DNA of 64,000 nucleotides, taken from NCBI RefSeq assembly GCF_020172665.1, contig NZ_CP083985.1, forward strand, positions 959,994-1,023,993, given 5' to 3'. Shown here piece by piece: positions 33,801 to 42,220 of this stretch (the first letter of the stretch is position 1; every line of letters starts with the position of its first letter). A program made the position numbers and the translations under genes. The stretch is from [Mycobacterium] zoologicum. Its GTDB lineage: Bacteria > Actinomycetota > Actinomycetes > Mycobacteriales > Mycobacteriaceae. Under the pieces are notes generated by a model. The model was not told where the DNA came from, ran no database searches, and saw nothing but the letters and a program-made list of their open reading frames with translations.

Positions 33801-35087
33801 CTGCGGGTGATCGCAGTCGCCCAGCGCCGCCTCACCGCCGCACAGCGGAAGGTGCTGCGGGACGACCCGGATGCCATCACCGGACTGTGTGCGGAAGGTC
33901 TGTCGCTGATCGGGTTCCTGGGCATCGCCGACACCCCGCGCGCCGAGGCACCGCAACTGCTGGCCGCGCTGGCCGAGCGCGGCGTCGGCATCCGGCTGAT
34001 CACCGGGGATCACCCCGTCACCGCAACCGCCATCGCCGCTGAACTGGGCGTGCCGGTCAGGCCCGATCAGGTCATCACCGGCGCGGAATGGAACGCGTGC
34101 TCGCGCAAGCAGCAGGAGCGGGCGGTGGCCGAGCGGGTGATCTTCGCCCGGATGTCACCGGAGAACAAGGTGCAGGTGGTGCAGACCCTGGAGCGCAGCG
34201 GAACGGTGTGCGCCATGGTCGGCGACGGCGCCAACGACGCGGCGGCGATCCGGGCGGCCAGCGTCGGACTCGGGGTCGTCGCCCGCGGCAGCGACTCGGC
34301 GCACACGACCGCCGACATCGTGTTGACCGACGGCCGGATCGGCGCCCTGGTGGACGCCATCGACGAGGGCCGGCGGCTGTGGCGCGGAGTGCAGCTGGCC
34401 GTCACCGGACTGCTCGGCGGCAACGTCGGCGAGGTGATCTTCGGCGTCATCGGCACCGCGCTGACCGGCAGCTCGCCGCTGAACAACCGTCAGCTGCTGC
34501 TGATGAACATGCTGACCGACGCGCTGCCGGCCACCGCCGTCGCGGTCAGCACTCCGGCCGGCCCGGCGCAGCGGGTGGTGCACGGTATCGACGAACGCAG
34601 CCTGATGCGCGAGGTCGTGGTCCGCGGCGCCATCACCGGGGCGGCGGCCAGTGCCGCGTGGGGGATGGCTCGCCTCACCGGTGTGATGGGCGGTCCGCAG
34701 CGCGCGGCGACGGTCGCGTTGATCACCCTGGTCAGCACCGAACTCGCCCAAACCCTGGTGGATTCGCACGCGCCGCTGGTGTGGCTCACCGCCGCCGGGT
34801 CGTTCGCGGCGTTCGCGGCGATGATCAGCGTGCCCGGGATCAGCCAGTTCCTCGGCTGCGTCCCGATCGGCCCGCTGGGTTGGGCGCAGGCCCTGGGCGC
34901 GACGGGCGCCGCCGTCCTGGGGATAGCGGTGGCCCCGCAACTGCTTCCGGAGAAGTGGCGTGCCGCCGAGCCCGAGGACGCCGACGCCGATGCCGGCCCG
35001 GTGGCTGCGGTGCAGGTGCTGCGTCCGCGGGTTTCGGCTGCGGCGGCCGATGGTGCGTCTACGGTATTGGCCAGCAACTCACGCTGA
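30864..35087 (+). CDS. Giant CtpI/CtpH-like P-type ATPase
   Basis: This is a P-type ATPase of about 1407 residues, roughly twice the normal size. A long N-terminal extension (about residues 1-560) holds HMA-like modules (GVVKARINRQLSRVVVEL near residue 85) and membrane segments. The ATPase core follows: LTGES near 702-705, PEGMP in the transport helix, DKTGTLSEN with the phospho-Asp near residue 860, and GDGANDAAAI near 1120. PEGMP and the core resemble type II calcium/cation pumps more than P1B pumps. Mycobacterial CtpH and CtpI (over 1500 aa) share this layout. The cation is unknown. The TTG at 30864 is the longest reasonable start; later TTG codons are possible. Control by the divergent SmtB-like repressor is likely. 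Confidence 0.88.
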   Translation: MRFPSCRSTTCRQIARLVAALNPISLLLRGARLLSGEATTASLTRRCWRGEQRAWIEVRGLADADGTELGQRVLDALLARPGVVKARINRQLSRVVVELADDVALKDLCGLIDDTERLHRGGGGSAPVSLPGDGLLLVARGVMVGAHAAGLAVAVAGWALRLPQAPIAVDAVATFANYQPWLRRGLADKIGTGPADTVLSVISVGARIAMLSPANLAVDLALQGVKAAEVEAAAQAWSRHEPLLARHADQPELVLPSRPVPLPEGPAARHGRRTGYAQLLGTGLVGIITRNVTMAATATIVTAPKAMRITTESFAATLSRSLVEQHSALPLNSEGLRRLDRIDAVLLDPRLFCRAGGHHPLAAALLGEARAAGVQLITLDVPELGELRPAFEELAPVDEGFDDALAAALTGLQQAGRTVAVVSATAAQALCLADVGVGIVPDSEDTEETAVRPPFEADLLLPDLAGVWRVLHALPAARAATERGISISTGASALGALLMVPGVRGFPGGRRNSSTGPITAGAAAGLVSGYLLARQVARTPQPRPAPNYDWHAMPVEEVRAMLPAPDAGAMAAEAAAPPSMLWQFAKAVRTELSDPLMPVLALCSTATAMLGSPIDALMVSTVLVGNCMLAAGQQLQAENRLNRLLAQQTPPARTVAAGSYVDVVADRLLPGTVIEIRSNEVVPADARLIEATDLEIDESSLTGESLSVDKQIEAVAPGAELADRSCMLYAGTTVVAGTAVAVVTAVGADSQARRAAELAAGDLPVVGLQHQLSRLMARAFPASAAGGAMVGVLGMLRGGGLKLALGNAIAVAVAAVPEGMPLMATLAQHASAQRLTGTGALVRIPRSVEALGRVEVVCFDKTGTLSENRLRVTRVHPVAGHSDDDVLRAAANAAPAPEGVVQAHATDQAVTEAAAGISGGVPLWTTTDAHLPFRSGRAFSASASGNDLMVKGAPEVVLAACAGLGPNPHDTVAALAADGLRVIAVAQRRLTAAQRKVLRDDPDAITGLCAEGLSLIGFLGIADTPRAEAPQLLAALAERGVGIRLITGDHPVTATAIAAELGVPVRPDQVITGAEWNACSRKQQERAVAERVIFARMSPENKVQVVQTLERSGTVCAMVGDGANDAAAIRAASVGLGVVARGSDSAHTTADIVLTDGRIGALVDAIDEGRRLWRGVQLAVTGLLGGNVGEVIFGVIGTALTGSSPLNNRQLLLMNMLTDALPATAVAVSTPAGPAQRVVHGIDERSLMREVVVRGAITGAAASAAWGMARLTGVMGGPQRAATVALITLVSTELAQTLVDSHAPLVWLTAAGSFAAFAAMISVPGISQFLGCVPIGPLGWAQALGATGAAVLGIAVAPQLLPEKWRAAEPEDADADAGPVAAVQVLRPRVSAAAADGASTVLASNSR

Positions 35088-35113
35088 TCCCGTCAACTCC
35101 ACGGAGGCGCCAC

Positions 35114-35509
35114 ATGCACCCGTTCCGGCAAGCCGTCGAAGCCCGTGACGCCGCGGCCATCGAGGCGTTGCTCTCCGAGGATGTGGTGTTCACCAGTCCG
35201 GTGGCGTTCAAGCCGTATCCGGGCAAGCCGATCACCGCGGCCATCCTGCGCGCGGTGATGCGCGTTTTCGAGGACTTCCGCTACGTGCGGGAGATCGGCG
35301 ACCCGACCGGAAGCGACCATGCGCTGATGTTCGAGGCCACGGTGGCCGGAAAGCGGCTCACCGGATGCGATTTCCTGCATGTCGATGCCGACGGCAAGAT
35401 CGACGACTTCATGGTGATGGTGCGGCCGCTGTCGGCGGCCACCGCGCTGGCCGAGGCCATGGGGGCGCAGTTCGAGCAGATCACCCGCGAGGCGGCGGCG
35501 GCCGGCTGA
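35114..35509 (+). CDS. SnoaL/NTF2-like protein
   Basis: This 131-residue nuclear-transport-factor-2/SnoaL-fold protein begins MHPFRQAVEARD, with the typical VVFTSPVAFKPYPGK and FEATVAGKRLTGCDFL segments. The ATG at 35114 has ACGGAGG just upstream. It follows the ATPase stop by 26 bp on the same strand and may be in its transcript. Small proteins of this fold are isomerases, dehydratases or binding proteins; no catalytic set can be named here. Confidence 0.85.
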   Translation: MHPFRQAVEARDAAAIEALLSEDVVFTSPVAFKPYPGKPITAAILRAVMRVFEDFRYVREIGDPTGSDHALMFEATVAGKRLTGCDFLHVDADGKIDDFMVMVRPLSAATALAEAMGAQFEQITREAAAAG

Positions 35510-35552
35510 CACGATGCCGGCGAATCTGCCGCTGTTCGTCATCTCGTAAGCC

Positions 35553-35983
35553 TCAGCCGGCTGCCGGCGATCGGGGAATGACGCTGGGGCGCCGCCGTTT
35601 CGCCGCCGCGTTGTTGGCCCCACGCCCTGCCAGCGTGCCCAGCATCGCCTCGCCGAACACCCCCGGGGGCAATGCCGACGACAGCGCCGGCGCCGGAGTT
35701 CCGGTGCCGGCCGGAGCGGGCGTCACCGACGTCTCCACCGCCGACCAACCCTGCGGCACCGACAACGCACCCACCAGACTGGCCCGGCCGGCCAGCGCTG
35801 AAACCGGCCGGGGGGCAACGGTTACCGGGCCGGACGCGACCACCGGGCGGGCCGATCCCACGATGAACGGACCGATGCCCTGGTGCTCGTCGCGCAAGGC
35901 GTTGACCGCCAACGCGTGGTTGGTGGTCTGGATCGAGATCCCCGAGAACGTGGAACTCGTCGTCGACGCCGCCGCACATCATC
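35553..35983 (-). pseudogene. C-terminal remnant of a PPE-SVP family protein
   Basis: The frame ending at the TGA 35553-35555 encodes an SVPQGW motif in the setting GRASLVGALSVPQGW, and the terminus PSVIPRSPAAG. In the PPE-SVP subfamily the protein carries SVPXXW around residue 350 and ends in a very similar RPYVMPHSPAAG-type sequence. Upstream the frame stays open only to about 35983, where a TGA interrupts it. No PPE N-terminal domain is found, so about two thirds of the gene is missing. Any start inside it (TTG at 35912) would give a 119-residue protein of doubtful meaning. Confidence 0.6.
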
Positions 35984-36070
35984 GGTGGTGGCCGTGGTGC
36001 ATGACAAGAACGGGATGCCACAATCGAGCCGGCTGACTTTCAAAGCCGTCCCCGGATTCCCAGGAGAAAC

Positions 36071-37282
36071 ATGACGTTCTCGGTAGAGCTCAGTGATGAC
36101 GTGATCGAGGTGCGCGACTGGGTGCACCAGTTCGCCGCCGACGTCGTTCGCCCCGCCGCCGCCGAATGGGATGAGCGCGAGGAGACGCCGTGGCCCATCA
36201 TTCAGGAGGCGGCCAAGGTCGGCCTGTACTCACCCGAACTGTTCGTCACGCAGGCCGCCGAGCCCAGCGGAATCGGCATGTTGACGGTGTTCGAGGAGCT
36301 GTTCTGGGGTGACGCCGGCATCGCGCTGTCGATCCTGGGCACCGGATTGGCGGCAGCGGCCCTGGCGGGCAACGGAACCCCCGAACAGCTGGGGCAGTGG
36401 CTGCCGGAGATGTTCGGCACCGCCGATGATCCCAAACTCGGCGCCTTCTGCTCTTCGGAACCTGATGCCGGCTCGGACGTCGGCGCGATCCGCACTCGGG
36501 CCCGCTTCGATGAGGCGACCCGGGAATGGGTGCTGGGCGGCACCAAAACCTGGGCCACCAACGGCGGAATCGCGAACGTGCACATCGTGGTCGCCTCGGT
36601 CTATCCCGAGCTGGGCTCGCGCGGGCAGGCCAGTTTCGTCATCCCGCCCGGGACGCCGGGCATGTCGCAGGGCCAGAAGTTCAAGAAGCACGGCATCCGG
36701 GCCTCGCACACCGCCGAGATCGTCCTGGACAACGTGCGGCTGCCCGAGGACATGATCCTCGGCGGCAGGGAGAAGTTCGAGGACCGCGTCGCCCGCGTGA
36801 AATCCGGCGCGTCGGCCGGCGGACAGGCGGCGATGAAGACCTTCGAGCGCACCCGGCCCACTGTCGGGGCGATGGCGGTCGGGGTGGCCCGCGCCGCCTA
36901 CGAGTACGCCCTCGAATATGCCTGCCAGCGTGAGCAGTTCGGTCGCAAGATCGGCGAGTTCCAGGCGGTGGCGTTCAAGCTGGCCGACATGAAGAGCCGC
37001 ATCGACGCCGCCCGGCTGCTGGTGTGGCGGGCCGGCTGGATGGGCCGCAACAACAAGGCCTTCGACAACGCGGAGGGCTCGATGGCCAAGCTGTTCGCCA
37101 GCGAGACCGCCGTGTACGTCACCGATGAGGCGATCCAGATCCTCGGCGGCAACGGCTACACCCGCGACTACCCGGTCGAGCGGATGCACCGCGACGCGAA
37201 GATCTTCACCATCTTCGAGGGCACCAGCGAGATCCAGCGGCTGGTGATCGCGCGGGCACTGACGGGCCTGCCGCTGCGCTGA
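36071..37282 (+). CDS. Acyl-CoA dehydrogenase (FadE)
   Basis: This 403-residue FAD enzyme of acyl-CoA beta-oxidation has an N-terminal helical domain, a middle beta domain with [12 protein letters not shown] and TWATNGGIA, and a C-terminal helical domain with [26 protein letters not shown] supplies the catalytic-region Glu. It introduces the alpha,beta double bond with electrons passed to ETF. The ATG at 36071 has AGGAGA directly upstream. It is convergent with the DUF1348 gene; no other beta-oxidation gene is directly attached. Confidence 0.93.
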   Translation: MTFSVELSDDVIEVRDWVHQFAADVVRPAAAEWDEREETPWPIIQEAAKVGLYSPELFVTQAAEPSGIGMLTVFEELFWGDAGIALSILGTGLAAAALAGNGTPEQLGQWLPEMFGTADDPKLGAFCSSEPDAGSDVGAIRTRARFDEATREWVLGGTKTWATNGGIANVHIVVASVYPELGSRGQASFVIPPGTPGMSQGQKFKKHGIRASHTAEIVLDNVRLPEDMILGGREKFEDRVARVKSGASAGGQAAMKTFERTRPTVGAMAVGVARAAYEYALEYACQREQFGRKIGEFQAVAFKLADMKSRIDAARLLVWRAGWMGRNNKAFDNAEGSMAKLFASETAVYVTDEAIQILGGNGYTRDYPVERMHRDAKIFTIFEGTSEIQRLVIARALTGLPLR

Positions 37283-37297
37283 CCGGCGCCGTCCGCC

Positions 37298-37768
37298 TCA
37301 CTGCAACCCGATGTCCTGCCCGCGTTCTGACTCCGGCCGGGGCCCGAAGTAGCGCCGGTCGGCGGCCTCGATGGGCACATCGTTGATGCTGGCCTCGCGG
37401 CGGCGCATCAGCCCGTGGTCGTCGAACTCCCAGAGTTCGTTGCCGTAACTGCGGTACCACTGTCCGGCGGCGTCGCGGGACTCGTACTGGAACCGGACGG
37501 CGATGCGGTTCCCGCGGAACCCCCACAGGCTCTTGCGAAGTGCGTAGTCGAGTTCGCGTTCCCACTTGGCGGTGAGGAACTCGACTATCGCCGCACGCCC
37601 GGTGATGAACTGGTCGCGGTTGCGCCACACCGAATCCGGTGTGTAGGCCAGGCTGACGGTGTGCGGGTCGCGGCTGTTCCAGGCGTCCTCGGCGGCTTGC
37701 ACCTTCTGGAGTGCGCCGTCCAGATCGAACGGTGGAATCGGCGGTCGGTGTTCGGCCGAACCGGTCAT
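37298..37768 (-). CDS. DUF1348 (SnoaL-like) protein
   Basis: This 156-residue NTF2-fold protein of the DUF1348 type shows the family segments [42 protein letters not shown] and [20 protein letters not shown], close to the whole family length. Members are found widely in bacteria; no reaction is established. The ATG at 37768 leaves a 68-bp divergent gap to the DoxX-like gene. Confidence 0.88.
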   Translation of the reverse strand: MTGSAEHRPPIPPFDLDGALQKVQAAEDAWNSRDPHTVSLAYTPDSVWRNRDQFITGRAAIVEFLTAKWERELDYALRKSLWGFRGNRIAVRFQYESRDAAGQWYRSYGNELWEFDDHGLMRRREASINDVPIEAADRRYFGPRPESERGQDIGLQ

Positions 37769-37836
37769 GGAAGGTTCCTTTCGATCGCCGGCACATTGGT
37801 GTCCCCGTTGGCCAGTGTGTGCTCTACTTGCCGGAA

Positions 37837-38370
37837 ATGACCAGTTACCGGCGCATCGCCTCCGGACTGAACAGGCTCAGCTGGCTGCCGAACGTGGTGC
37901 TTCGGCTGACCGTCGGGTTCATGTTCTTCAGCGGCGCGGTGGGCAAGCTCGGGGCGCTGGACCAATTCACCAGGATGTTCGCCGATCTGGGGATTGCCGG
38001 CTCACGAGTGATCGCCCCGGCCACCGCAGTGGCGGAGTTGCTCGGCGGGGCGGCGCTGATGCTCGGCGTGGTGACCCGGCTGGCCTCGGCTGTGCTGGCG
38101 GCGGTGATGATCGGCGCGCTGATCACCGTCGTCGGACCGGACCTGGCGCAGAAGTATCCGGCCTGGTGGGATTTCCTGAGCAACCTGTTCTATGCCCCGG
38201 AGTGGCTGCTGCTCGGGGTGCTGCTGTGGCTGGTGTGTGTCGGGCCGGGTGAACGCGGTCGCACCCTATCCGGCCGTCTTCCCGTTGTCGGTCATATACA
38301 CCGCGCCGTGCACCGCGGCCGCGGCGTCGCTGGCCAGGAACGCGATGACCTCGGCGACGTCGGCCGGTGA
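37837..38370 (+). CDS. DoxX-family membrane protein with unusual C-terminus
   Basis: This 177-residue protein is a four-helix DoxX/SURF4-like membrane protein over residues 15-135 ([55 protein letters not shown]). The last 40 residues are basic, contain no helix and lie antisense to the end of the SDR gene at 38266. The two genes therefore overlap by 105 bp, so the native stop has probably been lost. The ATG at 37837 fits the family start. Mycobacterial DoxX proteins have been linked to oxidative stress and thiosulfate chemistry; a role here is not shown. Confidence 0.8.
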   Translation: MTSYRRIASGLNRLSWLPNVVLRLTVGFMFFSGAVGKLGALDQFTRMFADLGIAGSRVIAPATAVAELLGGAALMLGVVTRLASAVLAAVMIGALITVVGPDLAQKYPAWWDFLSNLFYAPEWLLLGVLLWLVCVGPGERGRTLSGRLPVVGHIHRAVHRGRGVAGQERDDLGDVGR

Positions 38371-39006
38371 GCTCATGCCGCGCGGCGAGGCCACCCGCAT
38401 GATCAGGTTGACGTCGGCGCCCTCGGGCAGCTGGAAGTTCGTCACCTGCGGGGTCAGCATCCCGCCCGGGCACACGGCATTGACCCGGAGCTTCTCCGCG
38501 GTGAACTCGACGGCCAGCGACCGGGTAAGTCCGACCAGACCGTGCTTGGCCGCGCAGTAGCCCGCCGAATAGGCCTGGCCCTCCACCCCGGCGATCGAGG
38601 CGACGTTGACGATGTTGCCGGCCGTCTCCAGCAGGTGCGGCAACGCGGCGCGACACAGGAAGAACGGTCCGTTGAGGTTGACCGCCAGATCGTGGGCCCA
38701 CTCGTCGTCGGTGACGGCCAGGGTGTGGCGCATCTGGTGGGCGCCGGCGACGTTGGCCAGGACGTCGAGCCGGCCGAACTTCTCGACGCACTGCTGCACG
38801 GCCGCCGCACAGGCCTCGGCCGTGCCGATGTCGGTGGGGGCGTAGTGGCCGCCGGGCACGTCGGCGAAGACCGTGGCCAGCCGGTCGGCGTCGCGGGCCA
38901 GCCCGAACACCGTCGCCCCACGCCGGGCGAACAGCTGGGCCACGGCGGCGCCCAGCCCCGATGACGCACCGGTCACCAGCGCCACTTTGCCCGTCAGATC
39001 GGTCAT
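38266..39006 (-). CDS. Short-chain dehydrogenase/reductase
   Basis: This 246-residue classical SDR has the TGASSGLGAAVA cofactor loop (residues 12-23), the NVAG strand, a catalytic Ser in NVASIAGVEG and Tyr-Lys in YCAAKHG (YXXXK), followed by the PGGML segment. NAD(P)-dependent oxidoreductase; the substrate is unknown. The ATG at 39006 is preferred to an upstream in-frame Met at 39024. It is divergent from another SDR at 39067 and overlaps the DoxX-like gene at its 3' end. Confidence 0.9.
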   Translation of the reverse strand: MTDLTGKVALVTGASSGLGAAVAQLFARRGATVFGLARDADRLATVFADVPGGHYAPTDIGTAEACAAAVQQCVEKFGRLDVLANVAGAHQMRHTLAVTDDEWAHDLAVNLNGPFFLCRAALPHLLETAGNIVNVASIAGVEGQAYSAGYCAAKHGLVGLTRSLAVEFTAEKLRVNAVCPGGMLTPQVTNFQLPEGADVNLIMRVASPRGMSSPADVAEVIAFLASDAAAAVHGAVYMTDNGKTAG

Positions 39007-39066
39007 GTCGATTCCTCGTCTCACCCGGTAAGCCCGCGCGGCGACGCGGCCGTATACGGTCCAGTG

Positions 39067-39906
39067 ATGGCTTCAGTATCGGTGATCACCGGCGGTGCGG
39101 GCGGCATGGGTCTGGCGACGGCCAAGGTCATCGGACGCGATCACCCGGTGGTGTTGTGCGATGTCCGTGCACAGCAGCTCGACTCGGCGCAGGCCGAGCT
39201 CAAAGACCTAGGTATCACCTCGATCGTCGTCAACTGCGATGTCACCGACCGCGACGCGGTGACCGAGCTGTTCGTGGTCGCCGCCGGTGTCGGGACGCTG
39301 GCGTCGGTGTTTCACACCGCGGGCATCGGCCCGAGCACGGGCGACGCCGAATTCGTCATGCGGACCAACGCCTACGGCACCATCGTCGTCGACGAAGCGT
39401 TCTACGCCGTCGCCGGCGAAGGCGCGGTGATCGTCAACGTGGCCTCGATGTCGGCGTACCTGCTGCCCGACAAGATCATCCCCACCGCGCAGTTCCCGCT
39501 GGCGTGCAGCGACGCCGACGCCTTCGTAGCCGCGATGACGGCGCACTGCAACCACGCCCCCGAAAAGATGCGGTCGGGTTTCTCCTACACCGTCAGCAAG
39601 GCTTTCGTGAAGTGGTACACCGAGTCGCAGTCCGAACGATTCGGCAGTCGCGGCCTGCGCATCGTCTCGGTGTCACCGGGCAACATCGACACCGAACTGG
39701 GCCGACGCGAAGCGGAGGCCGGGGTGGGCGCGATGATGCCCGACGCGGTGATCCCGCGATGGGGCACCGCTGAGGAGATGGCCGAGCTGTTCGCCTTCTG
39801 TGCCGGCGACAAGTGCAGCTACCTGCACGGCGCGGACCTTCTGGCCGACGGGGGAGTGGTGGCCTCGATGCGGGAACGCGCGCGGGTGGCCGCCGAACGC
39901 GACTGA
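39067..39906 (+). CDS. Short-chain dehydrogenase/reductase, extended C-terminus
   Basis: This 279-residue SDR has GGAGGMGLATA as nucleotide-binding loop and VASMSAYL for the catalytic Ser. YTVSKAFVKW is the YXXXK site and SPGNIDTELG follows it. An insertion of about 40 residues between the Ser strand and Tyr (DKIIPTAQFPL...) enlarges the substrate pocket, as in 3-alpha-hydroxysteroid dehydrogenase-like SDRs. The ATG at 39067 gives the proper first strand. The substrate is unknown; a steroid or terpenoid alcohol is plausible. Confidence 0.88.
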   Translation: MASVSVITGGAGGMGLATAKVIGRDHPVVLCDVRAQQLDSAQAELKDLGITSIVVNCDVTDRDAVTELFVVAAGVGTLASVFHTAGIGPSTGDAEFVMRTNAYGTIVVDEAFYAVAGEGAVIVNVASMSAYLLPDKIIPTAQFPLACSDADAFVAAMTAHCNHAPEKMRSGFSYTVSKAFVKWYTESQSERFGSRGLRIVSVSPGNIDTELGRREAEAGVGAMMPDAVIPRWGTAEEMAELFAFCAGDKCSYLHGADLLADGGVVASMRERARVAAERD

Positions 39907-39977
39907 CATGCTGTCTATTTGCAGGCCATGGCTGCAAAACGCACCCTGAATACCGTGCGGCCAGGTAATTTGCGCTA

Positions 39978-40038
39978 TTGACAAGCGTGAAGGGGGACGT
40001 TTAACGTGGGCCGAACCTACGGAACCGTAGGTTTGGCC
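39978..40038 (+). promoter_or_regulatory. Desaturase promoter with perfect palindromic operator
   Basis: TTGACA (39978-39983) and TTAACG (40001-40006) are 17 bp apart and read as a sigma-A promoter. Directly downstream is AACCTACGGAACCGTAGGTT (40014-40033), a palindrome with 9-bp arms and a 2-bp spacer. It extends to GGCC on both sides (40009-40012 and 40035-40038). This is a typical TetR-family operator position. MadR, the mycobacterial desaturase repressor, is a candidate from memory of its target genes. Apart from this site I see nothing in 39907-40085. Confidence 0.65.
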
Positions 40039-40085
40039 GACGGGGGGCCAATCGACGCCCATGTCGATACGAGATGGAGCAAAGC

Positions 40086-41003
40086 ATGACCAATGTCCAG
40101 ACGGCGCTGCTGCACGAGCTGGAGCCGATAGTCGAGCAGAACCTCAACCGCCACCTCAAGGCCGCCAAGCCCTGGCTCCCGCACGACTACGTGCCGTGGA
40201 GCAAGGGCCGCGACTTCGCCTTCCTGGGCGGGGAGGACTGGGTTCCCGAGGACTCGCCGCTGGATCCGGTCGCCAAGGCCGCCATGCTGGTCAACCTCCT
40301 GACCGAGGACAACCTGCCGTCCTACCACCGTGAGATCGCCACCACGTTCAGCCGGGACGGTGCCTGGGGCAGCTGGGTGGGCCAGTGGACCGCCGAGGAG
40401 GGCCGCCACAGCATCGCGCTGCGCGACTACCTGATCGTCACCCGCGGTATCGACCCGGTGAACCTCGAGCAGATGCGGATGCAGCACACCATCGCCGGGT
40501 ACGACGCCGGCGGCAAGTCGGCGTTGGGGGTCCTGGCCTACGTCTCGTTCCAGGAGCTCGCCACCCGGGTGTCGCACCGCAACACCGGTAAGGCGTCGGG
40601 CTGCCCCATCGCCGACCAGCTGCTGGCGCGGGTGGCCCTCGACGAGAACCTGCACATGGTGTTCTACCGCAACCTGATGCAGGCCGCGCTGGACATCTCG
40701 CCCGACGACGCGATGTGCGCGATCCGCGACGAGGTGCTCGGCTTCGCGATGCCCGGTATGGGTATGCCCGGCTTCCAGGAGAACGCCCTCATGATCGCCA
40801 AGGCCGGCATTTACGACCTGCGCATCCACCACGACGACGTCATCCAGCCGGTGCTGCGGTTCTGGAAGATCAACGAGCGCAACGACTTCGGTCCCAAGGG
40901 CGAAGAGGCGCGTGAGCAGGTCATCGGCTTCATGAAGATGGTCGACGAGCGCGCCACGTACTACGAGGAGAAGGCCAAGGCGCGCGAGAGCGTGACTGCC
41001 TAA
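40086..41003 (+). CDS. Acyl-ACP desaturase (DesA1/DesA2 type)
   Basis: This 305-residue soluble diiron desaturase introduces a cis double bond in an acyl-ACP chain using ferredoxin and oxygen. The iron ligands are visible as EDNLPSYHRE, TAEEGRHS (EEXXH), FQELATRVSHR and DENLHMVF (DEXXH). The LLHELEPIVEQNLNRHL start and HDYVPW segment match mycobacterial DesA proteins that supply mycolic acid synthesis. Length lies between DesA2 and DesA1 as I recall them. The ATG at 40086 has GATGGAGC upstream. Its stop overlaps mntH by 4 nt (convergent). The palindromic operator upstream predicts repression by a lipid-responsive TetR protein. Confidence 0.9.
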   Translation: MTNVQTALLHELEPIVEQNLNRHLKAAKPWLPHDYVPWSKGRDFAFLGGEDWVPEDSPLDPVAKAAMLVNLLTEDNLPSYHREIATTFSRDGAWGSWVGQWTAEEGRHSIALRDYLIVTRGIDPVNLEQMRMQHTIAGYDAGGKSALGVLAYVSFQELATRVSHRNTGKASGCPIADQLLARVALDENLHMVFYRNLMQAALDISPDDAMCAIRDEVLGFAMPGMGMPGFQENALMIAKAGIYDLRIHHDDVIQPVLRFWKINERNDFGPKGEEAREQVIGFMKMVDERATYYEEKAKARESVTA

Positions 41004-42220
41004 CTCACCGTCAGGTAGATCAGTACGGCGTTCAGCGCCGCGATGACCACCGTCACGGTCCAGCCGAGAACCGTGGTCAGCGGCCGGTTGGCGTCGTCAC
41101 CCATCAGTTCCCGGTCGCCGGTCAGATGGACCAGCGGCACCAATGCGAACGGGATGCCGAACGACAGCACCACCTGGGAGATCACCAGTGCCCGGGTGGG
41201 GTCGATCCCGGTCGCCAGGATCGCCAGCGCCGGAAGCAGGGTGATCAGCCGGCGTGCCAGCATCGGGACCGATACCCGCAGCAGGCCCGCCATGATCATC
41301 GCTCCGGCGTGGGCGCCCACCGAGGTCGACGCCAGGCCGGAGGCCAGCAGGCCGATCGCGAACAGCAGCGCGATGGTCGGACCCAGCGCGTCACCGATCG
41401 CCGCGTGTGCGCCCTCGATCGAGTCGGTGCCGTCGAAGCCGGCCAGATGCGCCGCGGCCACCACCAGCATGGCCAGGTTCACCGCACCGGCCACCAGCAT
41501 CGCCAGGCCGACGTCCCAGCGGGTCACCCGCAGCAGTCGCTGCCGCGCCGGGCCGGGCGCCGGTTGCCCGTGACGGTCCCGGGCCAGACCGGAGTGCAGG
41601 TACACCGCGTGCGGCATGACGGTGGCGCCCAGGATCGCGGTGGTCAGCAGCACGCTCTCGGCGCCGTCGAACCGCGGCAGCAGGCCGGCGGCGACGTGGG
41701 TGACCGGCGGCGGTTCGACCACCAGGCTGGCCAGGAACCCGATCGCGATGATCGCCAGCAGCCCGGTCGCGGTCCGCTCGAAGGTCCGCGGCCCGTTCCG
41801 GTCGCCGATCAGCAGCAGGCCGATCGACACCACTCCGGTGATGAGCCCGCCGAGCACCAGGGGTAAGCCGAAGATCAGCCTCAAGGCGATGGCGCCACCC
41901 ACCACCTCGGCGAGATCGGTTGCCACAGCCACCAATTCGGCCTGCAACCAGTAGGCGATCCGGGTCGGCCGGCGGGTCTTGATGCCGACCACCTCGGGTA
42001 ACGACAGACCGGTCACCAGGCCCAGCTTGGCCGCGAGGTACTGCACCAGGGCGGCCATAACGTTGGCGCAGACGATCACCCAGACCAGCAGGTAGCCGAA
42101 CTTGGCGCCGGCGCTGACGTTGGCGGCGACGTTTCCCGGGTCGACGTAGGCGATGGCGGCGACGAATGCGGGGCCGAGCAGATACCAGCCTCGCCTACTC
42201 GACGTGTCCCCATGTGTCAT
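41000..42220 (-). CDS. mntH: Nramp-family divalent metal transporter
   Basis: This 406-residue proton-coupled Mn/Fe importer with about eleven helices has the metal-site motif DPGN in helix 1 (AYVDPGNVAANV) and MPH in helix 6 (VMPHAVYLHSGLARDR). The ATG at 42220 overlaps the stop of the dehydrogenase-like gene (TGATG), so it is the third gene of an SDR, dihydrodipicolinate-reductase-like, mntH operon. That is an unusual setting for a metal transporter, and no MntR or IdeR box was seen near it. The operon's upstream region holds a KstR-type box. Confidence 0.92.
   Translation of the reverse strand: MTHGDTSSRRGWYLLGPAFVAAIAYVDPGNVAANVSAGAKFGYLLVWVIVCANVMAALVQYLAAKLGLVTGLSLPEVVGIKTRRPTRIAYWLQAELVAVATDLAEVVGGAIALRLIFGLPLVLGGLITGVVSIGLLLIGDRNGPRTFERTATGLLAIIAIGFLASLVVEPPPVTHVAAGLLPRFDGAESVLLTTAILGATVMPHAVYLHSGLARDRHGQPAPGPARQRLLRVTRWDVGLAMLVAGAVNLAMLVVAAAHLAGFDGTDSIEGAHAAIGDALGPTIALLFAIGLLASGLASTSVGAHAGAMIMAGLLRVSVPMLARRLITLLPALAILATGIDPTRALVISQVVLSFGIPFALVPLVHLTGDRELMGDDANRPLTTVLGWTVTVVIAALNAVLIYLTVS

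Noticed and set aside
32238..34013. 591-codon minus-strand open frame
   Set aside because: It is antisense to the P-type ATPase core and consists of low-complexity Arg/Gly/His residues.
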